This document shows positions 24,337 to 35,456 of a stretch of 64,000 nt of DNA, in pieces (positions within the stretch are counted from its first letter, which is position 1; each line of letters opens with the position of its first letter). This DNA is from Cunninghamia lanceolata (taxonomy: Eukaryota > Streptophyta > Pinopsida > Cupressales > Cupressaceae): contig BSBN01000213.1 of the NCBI GenBank assembly GCA_027924645.1, positions 34,040,501 to 34,104,500 on the forward strand. The letters are read 5' to 3'. Under the pieces are notes generated by a model, which did not search any database, had not been told where the DNA came from, and worked only from the letters and a program-made list of their open reading frames with translations. Position numbers and translations under genes: made by a program.

Positions 24337-24481
24337 TCCAATAGTGAAAACCACTTCATGGCACTCTGGATGACAAAAAAATAAAATAGTACAAGATAAA
24401 TAAGTCATCCTCTAGTGAAAACCTGGTAAACAGGTGCCTTGGATAAGTACCATAGTGAAAACCTGGCAAACAGGCGCTATG
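24337..24481 (+). promoter_or_regulatory. Three-hairpin module after E1 pol
   Basis: Starts 30 bases after the pol stop. Hairpin a (24343-24365): AGTG/CACT, AAAA bulge, CCA/TGG, loop CTTCA, with flanking TCCA/TGGA also paired. Hairpin b (24414-24438): AAAA bulge, CCTG/CAGG, loop GTAAA; its outer arms AGTG/TGCC pair only weakly. Hairpin c (24451-24481): CATAGTG/CGCTATG, AAAA bulge, CCTG/CAGG, loop GCAAA. Hairpins b and c are joined by ATAAGTAC, as in E3 (60543-60610). Function unknown; an RNA structure acting in packaging, stability or 3'-end formation is possible. Confidence 0.75.
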
Positions 24482-25028
24482 TGTAGAGACCAACTTCCAT
24501 CATCTACTTCGTTTGTTTGATCACAACTTTCCATGACATCCATGTACTATCTTGCCTCCATAATCCATATCATAATCTACTATTGTCTTTATCTAAACAT
24601 CGCAAGCCATTATCCCTTATCCATCCATAATAAAAGCCTTTTCACCCTTACCTCTACCATGCTAGCTCTCGTAGTTTGGACTTGTTGAGGTTAAGATATC
24701 ATTTGGCACCTTAGCATACTATCCACATGATCACATTCATCATAGCATCTTCCTAATAAATCTTCATCCCACGCTAGGGGAACTTGTTGAATCTTATTTG
24801 GAAGTGGATACTCATAGCTCTAGCTCATATCATTTCAGTAAACATCCAACCAAACATAGCAAACATCCAAACCAAAGCACAATGAAGTTTCAAAACACAA
24901 CCAAAAACATCAAACACATAGCAAAATCTAAAAAAAAAATCAAAACATCAAAAATACAAGCAATAAAGTTGATTCTTTGACATCAACCACCAACACAATA
25001 AGCAAGAACTACATCACATCTCTATCGT

Positions 25029-25292
25029 TCAAAGCCTTGATCCTGTGGATACAGGGTATGTAGGCAATATGAGATGCGAAGGAAGCATTCTGATTCAGGC
25101 ATAGATGATAGCCCCTTTTCCATCATCCATCTTTCATCTCTTTTTCTTCTATCTTTCATCACTTACATCATCAATAAACCTAGAACTACATATTCATCAT
25201 GTCTCATCATTATCGTAATTGTGCTTTGATCCCGTCGATACAGGGTATGTAGGCAGTCTAGAATACGAAGGAAGTATCTAGTACGCAAGCAC
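25029..25292 (+). repeat. Duplicated 68-bp block in E1 3' region
   Basis: Blocks 25029-25096 and 25225-25292 share TTGATCC.GT.GATACAGGG, TATGTAGGCA and a GAAGGAA loop. The bases flanking GAAGGAA are ATGC/GCAT in the first block and ATAC/GTAT in the second, so the stem is kept while its sequence changes. The first block also has CCTGT/ACAGG around GGAT. Confidence 0.7.
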
Positions 25293-26386
25293 AAACAATC
25301 CACCCCATCTTCATCTTCTCTCATCTCCATCTTCTTCTCTTTGACCAGCTCAAGCAAGAAGCATACTATGTGTATTAGCGAAAGCTCAAGAACTTTAACA
25401 AATCAAGGATCAGCTAAAAGCTATTTGTCCACATACCTTAAGCCAACATTTGCTATAGCATTTTATCAACATCTTTAGCCTTCAACAGGATGCAACTTTC
25501 CTCTCAACAAAGCGCTAGCTTAAATCCATCCAAGAGAACTTAAATTTGGCAAGAGAACATGATGACAATATCTTTTGTTTTTTATCTTTTGATTTATCTT
25601 TTGTCCCTTTCTTATGCCTAATCAAGACTACCTTGATCTATCTATATCTTCATATGTTATGATGAAGTACGGAATGGGGCATGGTCATATTTCTTTCGTA
25701 TGCTGTGTCTATGGGATGATCTTATTCTCTTCCTATGCATATTGGTATCTTGTATGTGTTCGGATTAGCATCTTGCATATCAATATCTTTTGCATATGAG
25801 AAGCTAAAAAGTCTCTTATGCTTCGTGATTATTCTATGCTAAGATTATTTCCATACATATAACCAACAAGGTGTCATTATGTGTAGTGGAGATAAGCTCA
25901 AACCTTTGCTTGTAGCATCAAAGTCCATCTCAGAACACTAGCTGCTATTCATATCTTGTGTATGTTGGTTCAGCATCTTGACCTCATGCATTTAGACAAA
26001 CTGTAGAATGCTAGTTATGCATTGGATACCTTGACATCTTGGTCTTTTATACCCTGGTGCATAACATCCATATGCTATATCAAACATAAGGATTGCATTT
26101 CTTTACTTTTGAGAAATTACTTTAAAAGTTGTCATATCATCTATCCATTCCATCATATTCCTATATAGTACTCAACCAAGATCGATCAACCAAAGCCAAT
26201 TCATCCCACCCCACCTAGTCTTTCCTTCGTGTCACCTTTGTTTCTATCTTTCCATCTTATCAGGAGCCAACCCAACCCTTCTTGATTAGCCTAGCTTACC
26301 TCTCGAGGGGGCATCACCTGCCAGTTACACTGGGGCATAACCTTGTTTATAGAACAAATCATTGTATCTTCTTTGACACAACTATC

Positions 26387-26400
26387 AAAGAGGGGCAAAA
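26387..26400 (+). other. Polypurine tract of E1
   Basis: AAAGAGGGGCAAAA directly precedes the 3' LTR at 26401. The identical 14-mer precedes the E3 3' LTR (63085-63098), so the two elements are close relatives. It would prime plus-strand synthesis. Confidence 0.9.
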
Positions 26401-27260
26401 TGTAGACACCCAAAATTGACGTAATTATCATTAGTACCAAAATATTGCATTAGTTGTCAACTGTATTTGTCTAATACACATGAGCATTTTTTCTATTTTC
26501 TCTAAATCACCTATTTCTTCTATTAATTAAATAAATTTATATTTATTTAATTAATTCATTATCTAATTCTTTTATTTCTTCTAATCTATAATTAAATAAT
26601 CTTTAATTATATAATTATCTCTTCATTCTATCTATTTTAATTAAATAAATCTTATTTATTTAATTAAAAATCCCTTCATAAGCCCACTTTCCAATTAATT
26701 AAATAAATTTTATTTATTTGATTAATTCCTCTTATCATTTATCTTCACAAGCCGACATGTGTGGTACTACATCTTTTATTTAATATCTTTCACATGTAGT
26801 ACTTTTTATGTACACGGTAACACATAAGCCTTATCTTCCCTCCACTTGTCATCTACACATTCACCTATGACTATCAATTCATCTTAGCCATTCACATAGC
26901 CACCAAATCTCTACCATTGATTGATTTTGGTTGAGGTATATATAAACACCCTCTCATTCCATACTATATCTATCCATCATTTTCATATAGTGTCTACATT
27001 ATCATCTTGAGAATATTGAGCATTTTAGTATCCATCTAGCATATTATCATTACCATCCATCCATCATGGCAACTTTTATCTTCATAATTGTTCATTGTTG
27101 AGAAGTAATCCACATCACAAACAAGGAATCATACAATCTAGGTGATTTTGTTCTTGAAATGCATGCTTTTGATTTCACTTGGATTCGATTCTTTGATGGT
27201 GGTAGGATTATGTTTTCAATTATATGCTTGATCTTATTAACCTGATTTTTAGTTATCACA
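26401..27260 (+). repeat. 3' LTR of E1
   Basis: 860 bp, TGTAGACACC to TTATCACA. Compared with the 5' LTR it has lost 25 bases, apparently by recombination between ACATGTGTG direct repeats, and differs at scattered further positions. TSD CTATT follows at 27261. Confidence 0.95.
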
Positions 27261-27265
27261 CTATT

Positions 27266-27327
27266 AATAGTTTAAGGCTACAAGGTTGGATAGTCCCTCA
27301 TCAGACCCTCCTACCTTGACTATATCA
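27266..27327 (+). repeat. 3' LTR of the non-autonomous element, last part
   Basis: After E1 and its second CTATT the sequence resumes AATAGTTTAAGGCTACAAGG and ends CTTGACTATATCA, matching the 5' LTR end (CTTGACTGCATCA). This proves that E1 inserted into this LTR. Confidence 0.92.
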
Positions 27328-28835
27328 TTCAAAATTAGCAACAGGCCTCACAAGATGCACAAGATGTGGAAATGCAGGAGTAAGCTAGGAGTCTTGATGA
27401 TAATCAACAAGAAGCTCCTCATCAATAAGAAGAGATGCCTCGATAGAGGGAGGCTCATCAACAAGAATCCTTGAAGATTCCTCATCAAGGAGAGCATCAC
27501 CAAGAAATTCCCCAAGAAGAGGATGTACCAGAACAAGGAGAAAGGGGTTAGGATAAGGGTGATGATATAGCAGTTAAAGATGCTCACATTGAGCAATCTG
27601 GTCAAGAAGGAGCAACCCAAGATGTACCTAAATGTATTTCATTTGAGGTAATGCAGCCTCCTACTAATGTAACTCCATTTGATTTTAAATCTTTGTTTTC
27701 AATTGAAGATACGAAGCCTAAGCACAAATCAAGGGTAGTATCAACAATAAAAAGGGACACCTAGACCGGACAAAGGACAACACATTTGGCTATACCTATG
27801 GTGGATAAGGCCAAAGGAGAAATCTCAGCCAATCAGTATTAAGTGACCACAATGGACTCGGGGCATGCAACGACAGAGTAGGAGATTGAGGAACTCAAGG
27901 GGAGTACCGAAGCAGTGGCTTCCTGCATTCATAATGTCAAACTGAAGAATAAGGAGTTAAAAGGGCACATTACACAACTCTAGGCATTCATTAAGGGGTT
28001 GATCATCTCGGGATCTCAAATAATAGAGGCACCAACTACCTTAACACTGGTAAGTCAAGATGAGATAAGTGGCTTGGAAGCTACGAAGCATCAAGCACAA
28101 GTTATATAGAAGTGGTTCACCACATTCATTACTAAAGGTGAAGAAACAATCAGGACATCATTGTCTAATTGGGATACCCTGGCCCATATCCAGACCAAGA
28201 CTAACTGGTTGAAGAAGGAATGTGCTATAAGGCTTGATTAGAATGATCAAGACCTCAATAGATTGATAAGTGCTAGAAAGCTGAAAGACATGGTGCTTCT
28301 TAAACATCACATTTTGACCTTGCAAACAATGCATAAGATATCCACGTGGATAAAGGATTTGAAATTTGAAGTAGATATCCTTAAAGGATGTAGACTTAAA
28401 GTAGCAGACATAAGTACAAAAGCACAGGACCTACTAATGGATGAAGTGGGGATTCTTGAGGAGTTGTTGGGAAATCAGGTGAGTGAAAAAGAAATGTATG
28501 ATGAGCAACTCTCCGTAGAGGCGTTCAAGGCTTGCTTTGATCCAATTTTAAGGGACCCTATTCAACATTTTTTAGAGAAGGAAATAGATGAAGTAATGGA
28601 ATTGTCCGTGAAGGTAAAGATATATAAATGTAAGTTGGAGAACAAGACAAATAAATGGGTATCCATAAGTGATCAACTGCAGGTGTAGGAGTATGCCAAA
28701 CTTAAAGCATAGTAGTTTGACAAGACAGAAATAGATGTAGCTATAAAAGATTATGATATCTATGTAAGGTTGGACTCTAGAGGAATCCTAGTAGGGGAGG
28801 GTTCATTAGAGGCAGAGGAATAGGATATTCCATAA
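27328..28835 (+). pseudogene. Relict long ORF of unknown family, in-frame stops only
   Basis: A single frame runs about 1.5 kb from the edge of the preceding LTR to TAA at 28833, interrupted by a dozen or so TAA/TAG codons and apparently no frameshift. The longest clear run is codons 28242-28688. The first third is Gln/Glu-rich (QQEAPHQ, HHQEIPQEEDVPEQ). The middle contains PPTNVTPFDFKSLF, and the last 250 residues look helical and Lys/Glu/Leu-rich (KLKDMVLLKHHILTLQ, EILLGNQV-like text). I recognise no family. Acidic linker plus coiled-coil tail recalls ORF2 of the Sirevirus-like element (47615-50874) in layout only. It was presumably coding in a transposon now decayed. Confidence 0.6.
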
Positions 28836-30089
28836 AGATGCTAATGTAAAGATACTGGGGAATATTCCATTTTTGCCAGTTGTACTCCACCAATGATTTC
28901 CAATTGGCAATCACATGCCACATTTTTTGACCATTGATATTTTGAGAGATATCCTAAGCATTGATGCATTGTAACTAATCTCAGGTCCTTGTTCTATAAA
29001 AGGGCCTAGATTATCTTGTATTATAGAGACTAAATTGATGAACTTTTGAGCACTGGGCTTGTTAACTTGACATCTCTATGACTTTCTCATGGTTCTTTCT
29101 CACAATCAGTGTAAATGTGTATATTCCTCGCATATATAATGAAAATGAAGTTCCGGATTACTGTTACATCATAAATCTTGAGTAATCTTCTATGATTCTT
29201 AGTCTGTAATGGTGAATTGCTGCGTTCTTTTGAAATGTGTTCGCTTGGTTACTTGCTACTAATCGCTTTCCTTGAATATTTGCATCTCTTACGTAGCTAT
29301 GAATGTTTCTGGTGAAGTATGAGTAGATTTACTTCACTTCATGATTATATTAGGATATGCATGTGGATCATTGGTAAAATTCAATAAGTTCAAAATTTTA
29401 CTTCTTTAACTCAACCTTTTCTTTTCATATTACAAAATACAGTAAATGAATGCAAATAATTGACATATCTTAAGCAATACATACTGAATTGATGCAAGTA
29501 ATGACATATCTAAAGCATACAGAGTAAAAGCTACAAATAATGGTAAATCATATGCAAATCACCATAAATATCCATGAATTATAGGTTTTAAAGAACATCT
29601 TTAAGTAAATTCAAGGTATACATGCAAAGATTAGTTTGGACAATGATAGTTTCAGAAGAACTAATCAAAGTTAGGATAATTTTAGAAGAACTAATCAAAG
29701 TTAGGATAATTTTAGAAGAACTAATCAAAGTTAGGATAATTTCAAAAGAACTAATCAAATTTGAGATAGTTTCTAAAGAATTGATCAAAGTTATGCTCAA
29801 TTTATGCTTATCTATTTAAATCTCAACTAGATACTATAGGATCTGATACAATTGTCAATAATATATGTAGATTAGGTACAATATACTAGATATTTGTGGA
29901 ATTCAACTGAATCTAAGAAAGAATACAATTATCAAGGTGTAAGTCCCCTGAAATGGAACATCATATCACAATGAAACCTAAGTGACTGTCAGAAGGTCAA
30001 GACTTGACTGACGGAGACTTGGGACATCAAATCCTCATGGATCTTGAAGTGTTTCAAGATGAGTAAAGGTTTGTGATATAAAATTTTAT
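28836..30089. other. LTR-like or 3' flanking DNA of the relict ORF
   Basis: No coding frame. A TATA-like TTCTATAAAAGGG at 28993-29005 followed by CATATATAATGAAAATGAAG near 29130-29150 looks like an LTR promoter and R region, but no second LTR copy is in the window, so this is unproven. A minisatellite (29646-29790) lies within it. Confidence 0.4.
29646..29790. repeat. 27-bp minisatellite, about five units
   Basis: Units of AGAACTAATCAAAGTTAGGATAATTTT-type sequence repeat head to tail; the first three or four are nearly identical and the last two diverged (AATCAAATTTGAGATAG, TTGATCAAAGTTATGC). The repetitive ORFs on both strands here are artefacts of the 27-bp (nine-codon) period. Confidence 0.9.
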
Positions 30090-30328
30090 TTGTGTGTTTG
30101 TGACTAATAACCACATCAACAAGACATGGGGGAAAAATGTTGAAAAATGCTTTGGACATCTCTTGATCTACCTCATTCTTTCTATCCAATCCTACCATCC
30201 TATCATCATAAGCTTTGTCATGTAAAATCCTAAGCATTATACGTAGAGTGGGGCATGTTATTCCTATAAAACATAGTCCTTGGAGATCACATCTTAAATT
30301 CTTCCGTCCATCTATCCTTTATGCATTT
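30090..30328 (+). mobile_element. Remnant of a Tat-like gypsy 3' region
   Basis: Similar to 60787-61011 of E3: both contain AAGACAT.GGGGAAAAATGTTGAAA, TCCTATCATCATAAGC, ATGTAAAATCC and TTGGAGATCACATC in that order. No PPT precedes the adjoining LTR at 30329, so this is older target DNA into which E2 inserted, not E2's own interior. Confidence 0.75.
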
Positions 30329-31389
30329 TGTAGACACCTAAAAATGGTCACAACCATCTTCTGTTATCACCAACACAATAAATTGATCCAAATCAAATAA
30401 ATTCCACCATTTCACCCAAAAAATATGTTAATTAAATAATTAGTATTTATTTAATTAATATTTTCTCATCTCCTCCCATCACAGAAAAAATCATTTTCTT
30501 CTACTATAGTCCAAAAATTAAAAAAAATCTATTTAAAAGACTATAGTTCATGTTCACCTCCCATAAATTAAATAAATATACCTATTTATTTAATTACCTA
30601 TTTTGTCCATTTTTTATTACGAATCAATCACTAAATTCTTCCTAAGTGTGTGCACATGGGTTAATTAAATTAATCCTAGGCTACCCCTTTCCCCCATGCT
30701 TCTAGATGGACACTTGTAATCTCATGTACATGCATTTACATGCCTTGGGAGTATGGGCAAATCTCATTTTGTCATGCTTGTCCTTCTTTGCACTATTCTT
30801 CTAATTTTAAATTACATGTGGCACTATTGCATGGAATTTAAAATTACACTTGTCCTCTCCTTAAAATTTTAAATTCTTCACAAAATCCAAACCATACCTT
30901 TTCATAAATGAATCCTTACATGTCATACATCTACCCAATCCTATCCATCCATCCATTCAACCATTCAATTTCATCCCTTGATCTCTCCTTGAATCTTGGA
31001 GCATCTTCCTCATCCAATCCCTTTGTGCCATTTGTCCAATTCTTCTTGCTTGAGGATCCTCAAGAAATGTGAGCCCTTGATCTTCACAATTGATCCTAGC
31101 CCTTCATTCTTAGCTCCAAAAATCTATAAATTGAGCCCTTCCCCTCTATTTCCAAGAAGAAACTGGAATATAATGAATTTTTGCCTCATTGAGCACTTAA
31201 CATTTAGTAATTAGAAATAGTTTATCATAGCATAGGGCAAATCAAGAGCTTTTGCATAGTGATAGGGTGTAAATTAGTTGATTTATGCATAGTTCTTTAG
31301 TCTAATCTAGAGGTGACTTAGATTGATGAACTAGGGTGAATTAGGCTTGTCCATTTGTCCTCATTGGTTTCATCTCTTTGGTGTTCACA
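30329..31389 (+). repeat. 5' LTR of E2
   Basis: Starts TGTAGACACCTAAAAATGG and ends GTGTTCACA before the PBS; about 1,061 bp. It holds the family AT palindromes (for example TTAATTAAATAATTAG with TATTTATTTAATTAAT near 30427-30462). The partner 3' LTR is outside the window. Confidence 0.9.
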
Positions 31390-31393
31390 TTTT

Positions 31394-31413
31394 TGGCACG
31401 CACAGTGGGACCC
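31394..31413 (+). other. Primer-binding site of E2
   Basis: TGGCACGCACAGTGGGACCC, differing from the E1 and E3 sites at one or two bases; four T separate it from the LTR end. Confidence 0.85.
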
Positions 31414-34290
31414 CCACCTCATAACCTTATGTTTTATATGCAATTGTGTTACAATTTCATTGTGTAGTTCAGAATAATGCTCAGATTTTGGCAATCAACG
31501 CTTACACATCACTTTTTAGTGCCTACACCTTTCTATTTAGCACCTAAGTCCTGCTATCTACTGGGTCACTCTGTCACCTGTCAGCACCTGGTTTTCATGG
31601 GGTAGCACCTACACCTCATGCATTAGCACCCGGGCTTAGGGAAGTATCATTTGATAGATACATAAGAATTTAACATCCACTTAACACATATTTACATTGG
31701 TGACTCTTTTGGGGCTGTTTAACACTCTATTTGTAGGTGGTAGTCCTCTATTTTGTAGGCCCAAACTAATTCACAATCATCTACTCTTCTCAGGTTAGAT
31801 CAACATGCAAGCAGCTGACTTCAACACCCACACAATAGGGAGTAGCATGCAAACTTCATGGTTTACCACCTAGTTTGGACCCCTCTTGAGTTCTAGTTTG
31901 AAAATTATTATCACATTAATAGTTCAAATTGATTTGTTTTGTGCATCTAACTGGTCTAACTGACTATTTTACAAGATTGTAGCTCTTTGTTTTCTAGAAT
32001 TTATCAAGTGTACAAGTCATCACTATTGACAAGTTGGATCAATGCCTAGACAAACCAAATCAGTGCCTACCAGGTCAGGTATACAGTTTCTATTTTAGCA
32101 CCTACTTTTTCTTCTTTAGCGCATACAGCGTTTGGATCAGTGCCTGCACTATCTATTTTGGCACCTACATCTATTAGCACCAAAACAGACTCTTGTAGTG
32201 CATGTCCCTATTTAGTTTTGATTTGCTAACTTTTGCTGATTTTGTGAAACTAATCCTTGTCTTTGTAGCCCATTTCAATCATCTGAGACAAGATTATTAG
32301 ACTAGCCCCACATGCCAAAGACTCATCTTTTTGCTTCTACTAGCATTAGGCACTAAGTTAAAGTAGGGGATATTTAATTTGATTTACATGTTTATAGAGT
32401 TTTAAGAAGGTGTATGCTCTCCCCTCGTACCCTTGGGTGATTGTGGGGATCAAAAACCTTCCTTGCACTCTTTCTTGTTGTTTTGTTATCCTAGGGTGTT
32501 GTTCACGTATGCTCTCCCCTCGTGCCTTGGGAAATCTTGGGGATCAAAGGTGATCAACATTCCTTCCTTTTAGGGGGCCTGCCTTGGATTTCATCACCAA
32601 GGGGATGACCTCAACTGCGTGTTCTGGTGTAGTATATAAGTGTTGTGAGAAATGAAAGACTCACTTTAAAGGAAGAAGCCTATCTAGTCTAAGCAAAAAC
32701 CTTGAGATCCTTGGTTCACCAAGACTTGGTATGGTTGGCACTCTTGGTTACATTATTAGGACACCCTTGTTCACATATTCATTGCCCATACATAGCATTT
32801 ATTGGGACATCCCATAGCAACTTTTACATCCTAGATAAGACCTTTTGGCTATATAAGATTATGATGCACTGGATAACAGTTAGGCCTGGGAAGTTACTCA
32901 CTGCACAAGCCATATTGGTTCAATTACCAAGTGTAAATGCCCTCTAGAAATGAGCATGCATGTCATGTATGCTCTACCCTTGTACCTTAGAGTGATATTG
33001 GGTGATCAAAATCAATTAGTTTCCTCCTCATGGGACTTGCATGTTATGCCTAAATAAAGGTAGCGAGGTGGGCTTATGATCTTATACACTCCTATCTTAC
33101 TAAATCTAGGTTGTTAATATGCTTGGCGTGTCTTTTTGTTCAAGACCCATGAAATTCATATTAGTTTTACCCATGAGAAGTTCTCAAATCAGCCATGATG
33201 GATGCATGTTCGTTTGACATCTCTTACCAAATCAACCCAACAAACACCTTGAAAATTCAAACAGAACCAATTAGTGCCTATTCCTATCTCTTAGCACCTA
33301 AAATCTGCATATCATCACCTTTACCACATACATTAGCGCTGAGACTCAAAATTTATTCATACTATCCTTTAGTGCCTGACTGGCATCTTTCAAAACCCAT
33401 CTGCCTTCTGTTAGCACTGAGACTCTCTGTCTTAGCGCTTTCCCATCTTCTGTTGATGCCTGGACTTCCTGTTTAGCTGTTGTCTATCACCTTTTAACGC
33501 CTAGACCTCCTATCTTAGAGCCTATCCACCACTTGTTGGCACCTAGACCTTCTATCTTAGTGCCAGTTTCATGAGTCATCCCAATCCAAACCTAGTCAAT
33601 CTTGTAAGCATCATTCCAAGTCCACCACTCCTTTAATCACTCCGTGTATACTCGCAACCACAAAATCATCCATATCTCGCACATTTGCACTTCACACCAT
33701 CCATTTGGATCTTATCTTGTGATTCGTCATCAATTTCATCCTTTATCAACAAATCATCCAATTTATCCACCCAAGAATCATCAAAGTACAACCAAATCCA
33801 ACAAAATAAAAATACCTCATCCAAAAATCAAACCAATCCCATTCCAATCTTATAATCTAGATCTTTTATCCTTCTCTAGTTTGTATTAGACTTAAGAATT
33901 TGTTTATCTTAGGTTTAGTGCAAATTAGATATCACCCCCCTTGGATAAACTAGCCTAGGAGCTTAGACTACTCATAAATTAGTGGACTTCAAGAATCTCA
34001 TTTTGCTTGGTGCATCTTGTCCACCCCAAGTAAGACAATCCTGTTATCCTTTTTTCTTAGGCTCTTTGTCCACCCTAAGTAAGTTAGGATAAAATGCCAT
34101 GAAATCTAATCAAAGGATTTAGATTTAAACTTAGGATACTATCATCCCTCGACCATCATCAAACCTAAGAACATTCATAATGTCAAAACATCAACCAAAT
34201 ATCTATTACACATTCATCATTTTATGCCTCCTATCACACAATCACAAGCTATAAGAAAGATGGATTGTCGCTATCAACCCCTCTATCCAC
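31414..34290 (+). other. E2 leader with degenerate repeats and conserved stem-loop modules
   Basis: 2.9 kb of non-coding leader. Loose arrays of TTAGCACCTA / AGTGCCTA motifs occupy about 31495-31640, 32040-32200 and 33270-33565. Three copies of a module TGTATGCTCTCCCCT ... GGGGATCAAA lie at 32411-32456, 32507-32548 and 32966-33011. A second module shared with E1 and E3 (GGCCTGCCTTGG ... GATGACCTCAA ... GTATATAAG) lies at 32572-32660. The arrays differ in sequence from those of E1 but occupy the same position. Confidence 0.7.
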
Positions 34291-35068
34291 ATGGCTCTAC
34301 CACAAGCAAAATGGAGGGATATATCAACCAACCTTAAGTGGGTGAAACATCCATACCACAACACATATATTCTCCCACCTTCGTCAATTTCCTTAACGAA
34401 AGAGAATTACATTAAAAATTTGAACAATTCCTTGACAATCATAAGAATGAATCTCGAACACCTCATTGAACATGGGGCATGTGTTTCTCACTCATTTGAC
34501 CAAGACAAACTCAAAAGAATCATGCATGATAAACCACCATCACCCATTCACGACCAACCATGGGGATGCGTCCCTAATCCCAACAACCCTGTTAATGATA
34601 ATCCATGGGCTAACTTCACTATAACTACCAATGCCATTCACACCATTGATCAACATGCAGGAGGTAACACCACTTCAAAACCACATGTTGGACCTCCCTT
34701 ATGGCCTACCATTCCATATGCTACCATCCAACTTTTCAACTTCCACCATGACTACTAATTCAAGTATCCTTGGCACACCACCCCCATCCAACATTCCCCA
34801 AAACACTTCTAATACCATTACCATTCCACAAACACTTCCCTCTTTGATCATCCCACAAAGGACCACTATCACCCAAGAAACGTTACCCCCTACCGTACCT
34901 TCACAAACACCTCTCCAATCACAACATCCATTCACATCTCCACCACCTCATCAATCTTAAAATCATTTAACAAGATATACACATCCCACACAAACATATC
35001 ACTCAACCACTCATCAACAATCCCCCTACATTGCTTCTATGCAACATCAACACATCGCCTGACAACAA
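34291..35068 (+). pseudogene. E2 gag, N-terminal part
   Basis: A 155-codon open segment (34291-34758) followed by Pro/Thr/Gln-rich text in a second frame matches in position and composition the N-terminus of E1 Gag (Pro/Thr-rich, before the YPFD core). It is cut at 35068 by the pol-less element; the frame resumes after 40560. A frameshift lies near 34740. Confidence 0.7.
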
Positions 35069-35332
35069 TGGTGCAGGAGCACCTACCTGACAGCTGGTCT
35101 GGATAAGGCAGTTAGTAGTTTAGGTCCAGTTTATGTTTCCAAGAAGGTCTGTTAGACCAAATGCATGTAATAAGGTCATGCTGATCATGATAAGATCATG
35201 CTGACCAGGCTTTTGCTATTTTTAGCTAGTTAGTTATAACAGCTGTCATGATGTATGTTCGGTGGGATCTCCCAGCCGCCTGGAGAGTTCCCAGCCGCTT
35301 GGAGTCGGGTCAGTAGTACTCGTAGGGAAATC

Positions 35333-35340
35333 TTTATAAG
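35333..35340 (+). promoter_or_regulatory. TATA box of the pol-less element
   Basis: TTTATAAG, 118 bases before the AATAAA at 35451. Same site at 39193-39200 in the 3' LTR. Confidence 0.6.
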
Positions 35341-35450
35341 CATGAGATCGGTTGATTGTAGATCATCGATCGGCAGTGTAGTGTTGCATTAAGCCGAGGA
35401 GGTTGAGTGTTCTGTGTGAGGAACATCATATTGTATTGCATCTTTGAATC

Positions 35451-35456
35451 AATAAA
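35451..35456 (+). terminator. Poly(A) signal of the LTR
   Basis: AATAAA with TTGTATTGC upstream; the copy that would act at the RNA 3' end is 39311-39316 in the 3' LTR. Confidence 0.6.

Larger units (their letters stand above)
24307..26400 (+). other. E1 long 3' non-coding region
   Basis: 2.1 kb between the pol stop and the 3' LTR. It opens with the three-hairpin module (24337-24481), contains the duplicated block 25029-25096 / 25225-25292, a stretch CTCGAGGGGGCATC near 26297 shared with E3 (62947), and ends in the PPT (26387-26400). No coding frame with recognisable motifs is present; the short ORFs at 24798, 25163 and 25614 look random. Confidence 0.8.
12127..27260 (+). mobile_element. E1: Ty3/gypsy Tat-like retrotransposon, 15.1 kb
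   Basis: Complete element: 5' LTR 12127-13011, PBS, 2.3-kb leader, gag-protease frame, pol with RT, RNase H, a second RNase H and integrase, a 2.1-kb 3' region, PPT and 3' LTR 26401-27260. A 5-bp TSD, CTATT, flanks it (12122-12126 and 27261-27265). The RT-RNaseH-integrase order gives Ty3/gypsy. The extra RNase H and DFRDLNK-CPKDEFPLP RT text point to the Tat lineage. Stops, two pol frameshifts and an RT deletion make it non-functional. A further 1.27-kb insertion lies in gag. Confidence 0.95.
7431..27327 (+). mobile_element. Old non-autonomous LTR retrotransposon, split by element E1
   Basis: LTR sequence at 7431-8399 recurs at 11228-12126, breaks off there, and resumes at 27266-27327 after the inserted E1. 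The LTR starts TGATGCA and ends TGCATCA, a perfect 7-base terminal inverted repeat. A PBS follows the 5' LTR at 9043. Without E1 the element is about 4.76 kb. The 2.2-kb interior has one ORF region (coiled coil, G-patch, zinc fingers) and no pol, so it would need enzymes from another element. Possible TSD: tgcaa (7426-7430) against ttcaa (27328-27332), one mismatch, as expected for an old insertion. Confidence 0.88.

Noticed and set aside
27328..28835. A host gene exon
   Set aside because: A dozen or so in-frame stops, no splice structure visible, and location between transposons.
29646..29790. Possible CRISPR-like array
   Set aside because: Units are contiguous without unique spacers, and the setting is plant nuclear DNA.
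29588..29819. Repetitive peptide ORFs on both strands
   Set aside because: Products of a 27-bp minisatellite; a period divisible by three keeps several frames open.
30329..31389. This LTR as the 3' LTR of the gypsy remnant at 30090-30328
   Set aside because: No PPT precedes it, while a PBS and leader follow, so it is the 5' LTR of E2.
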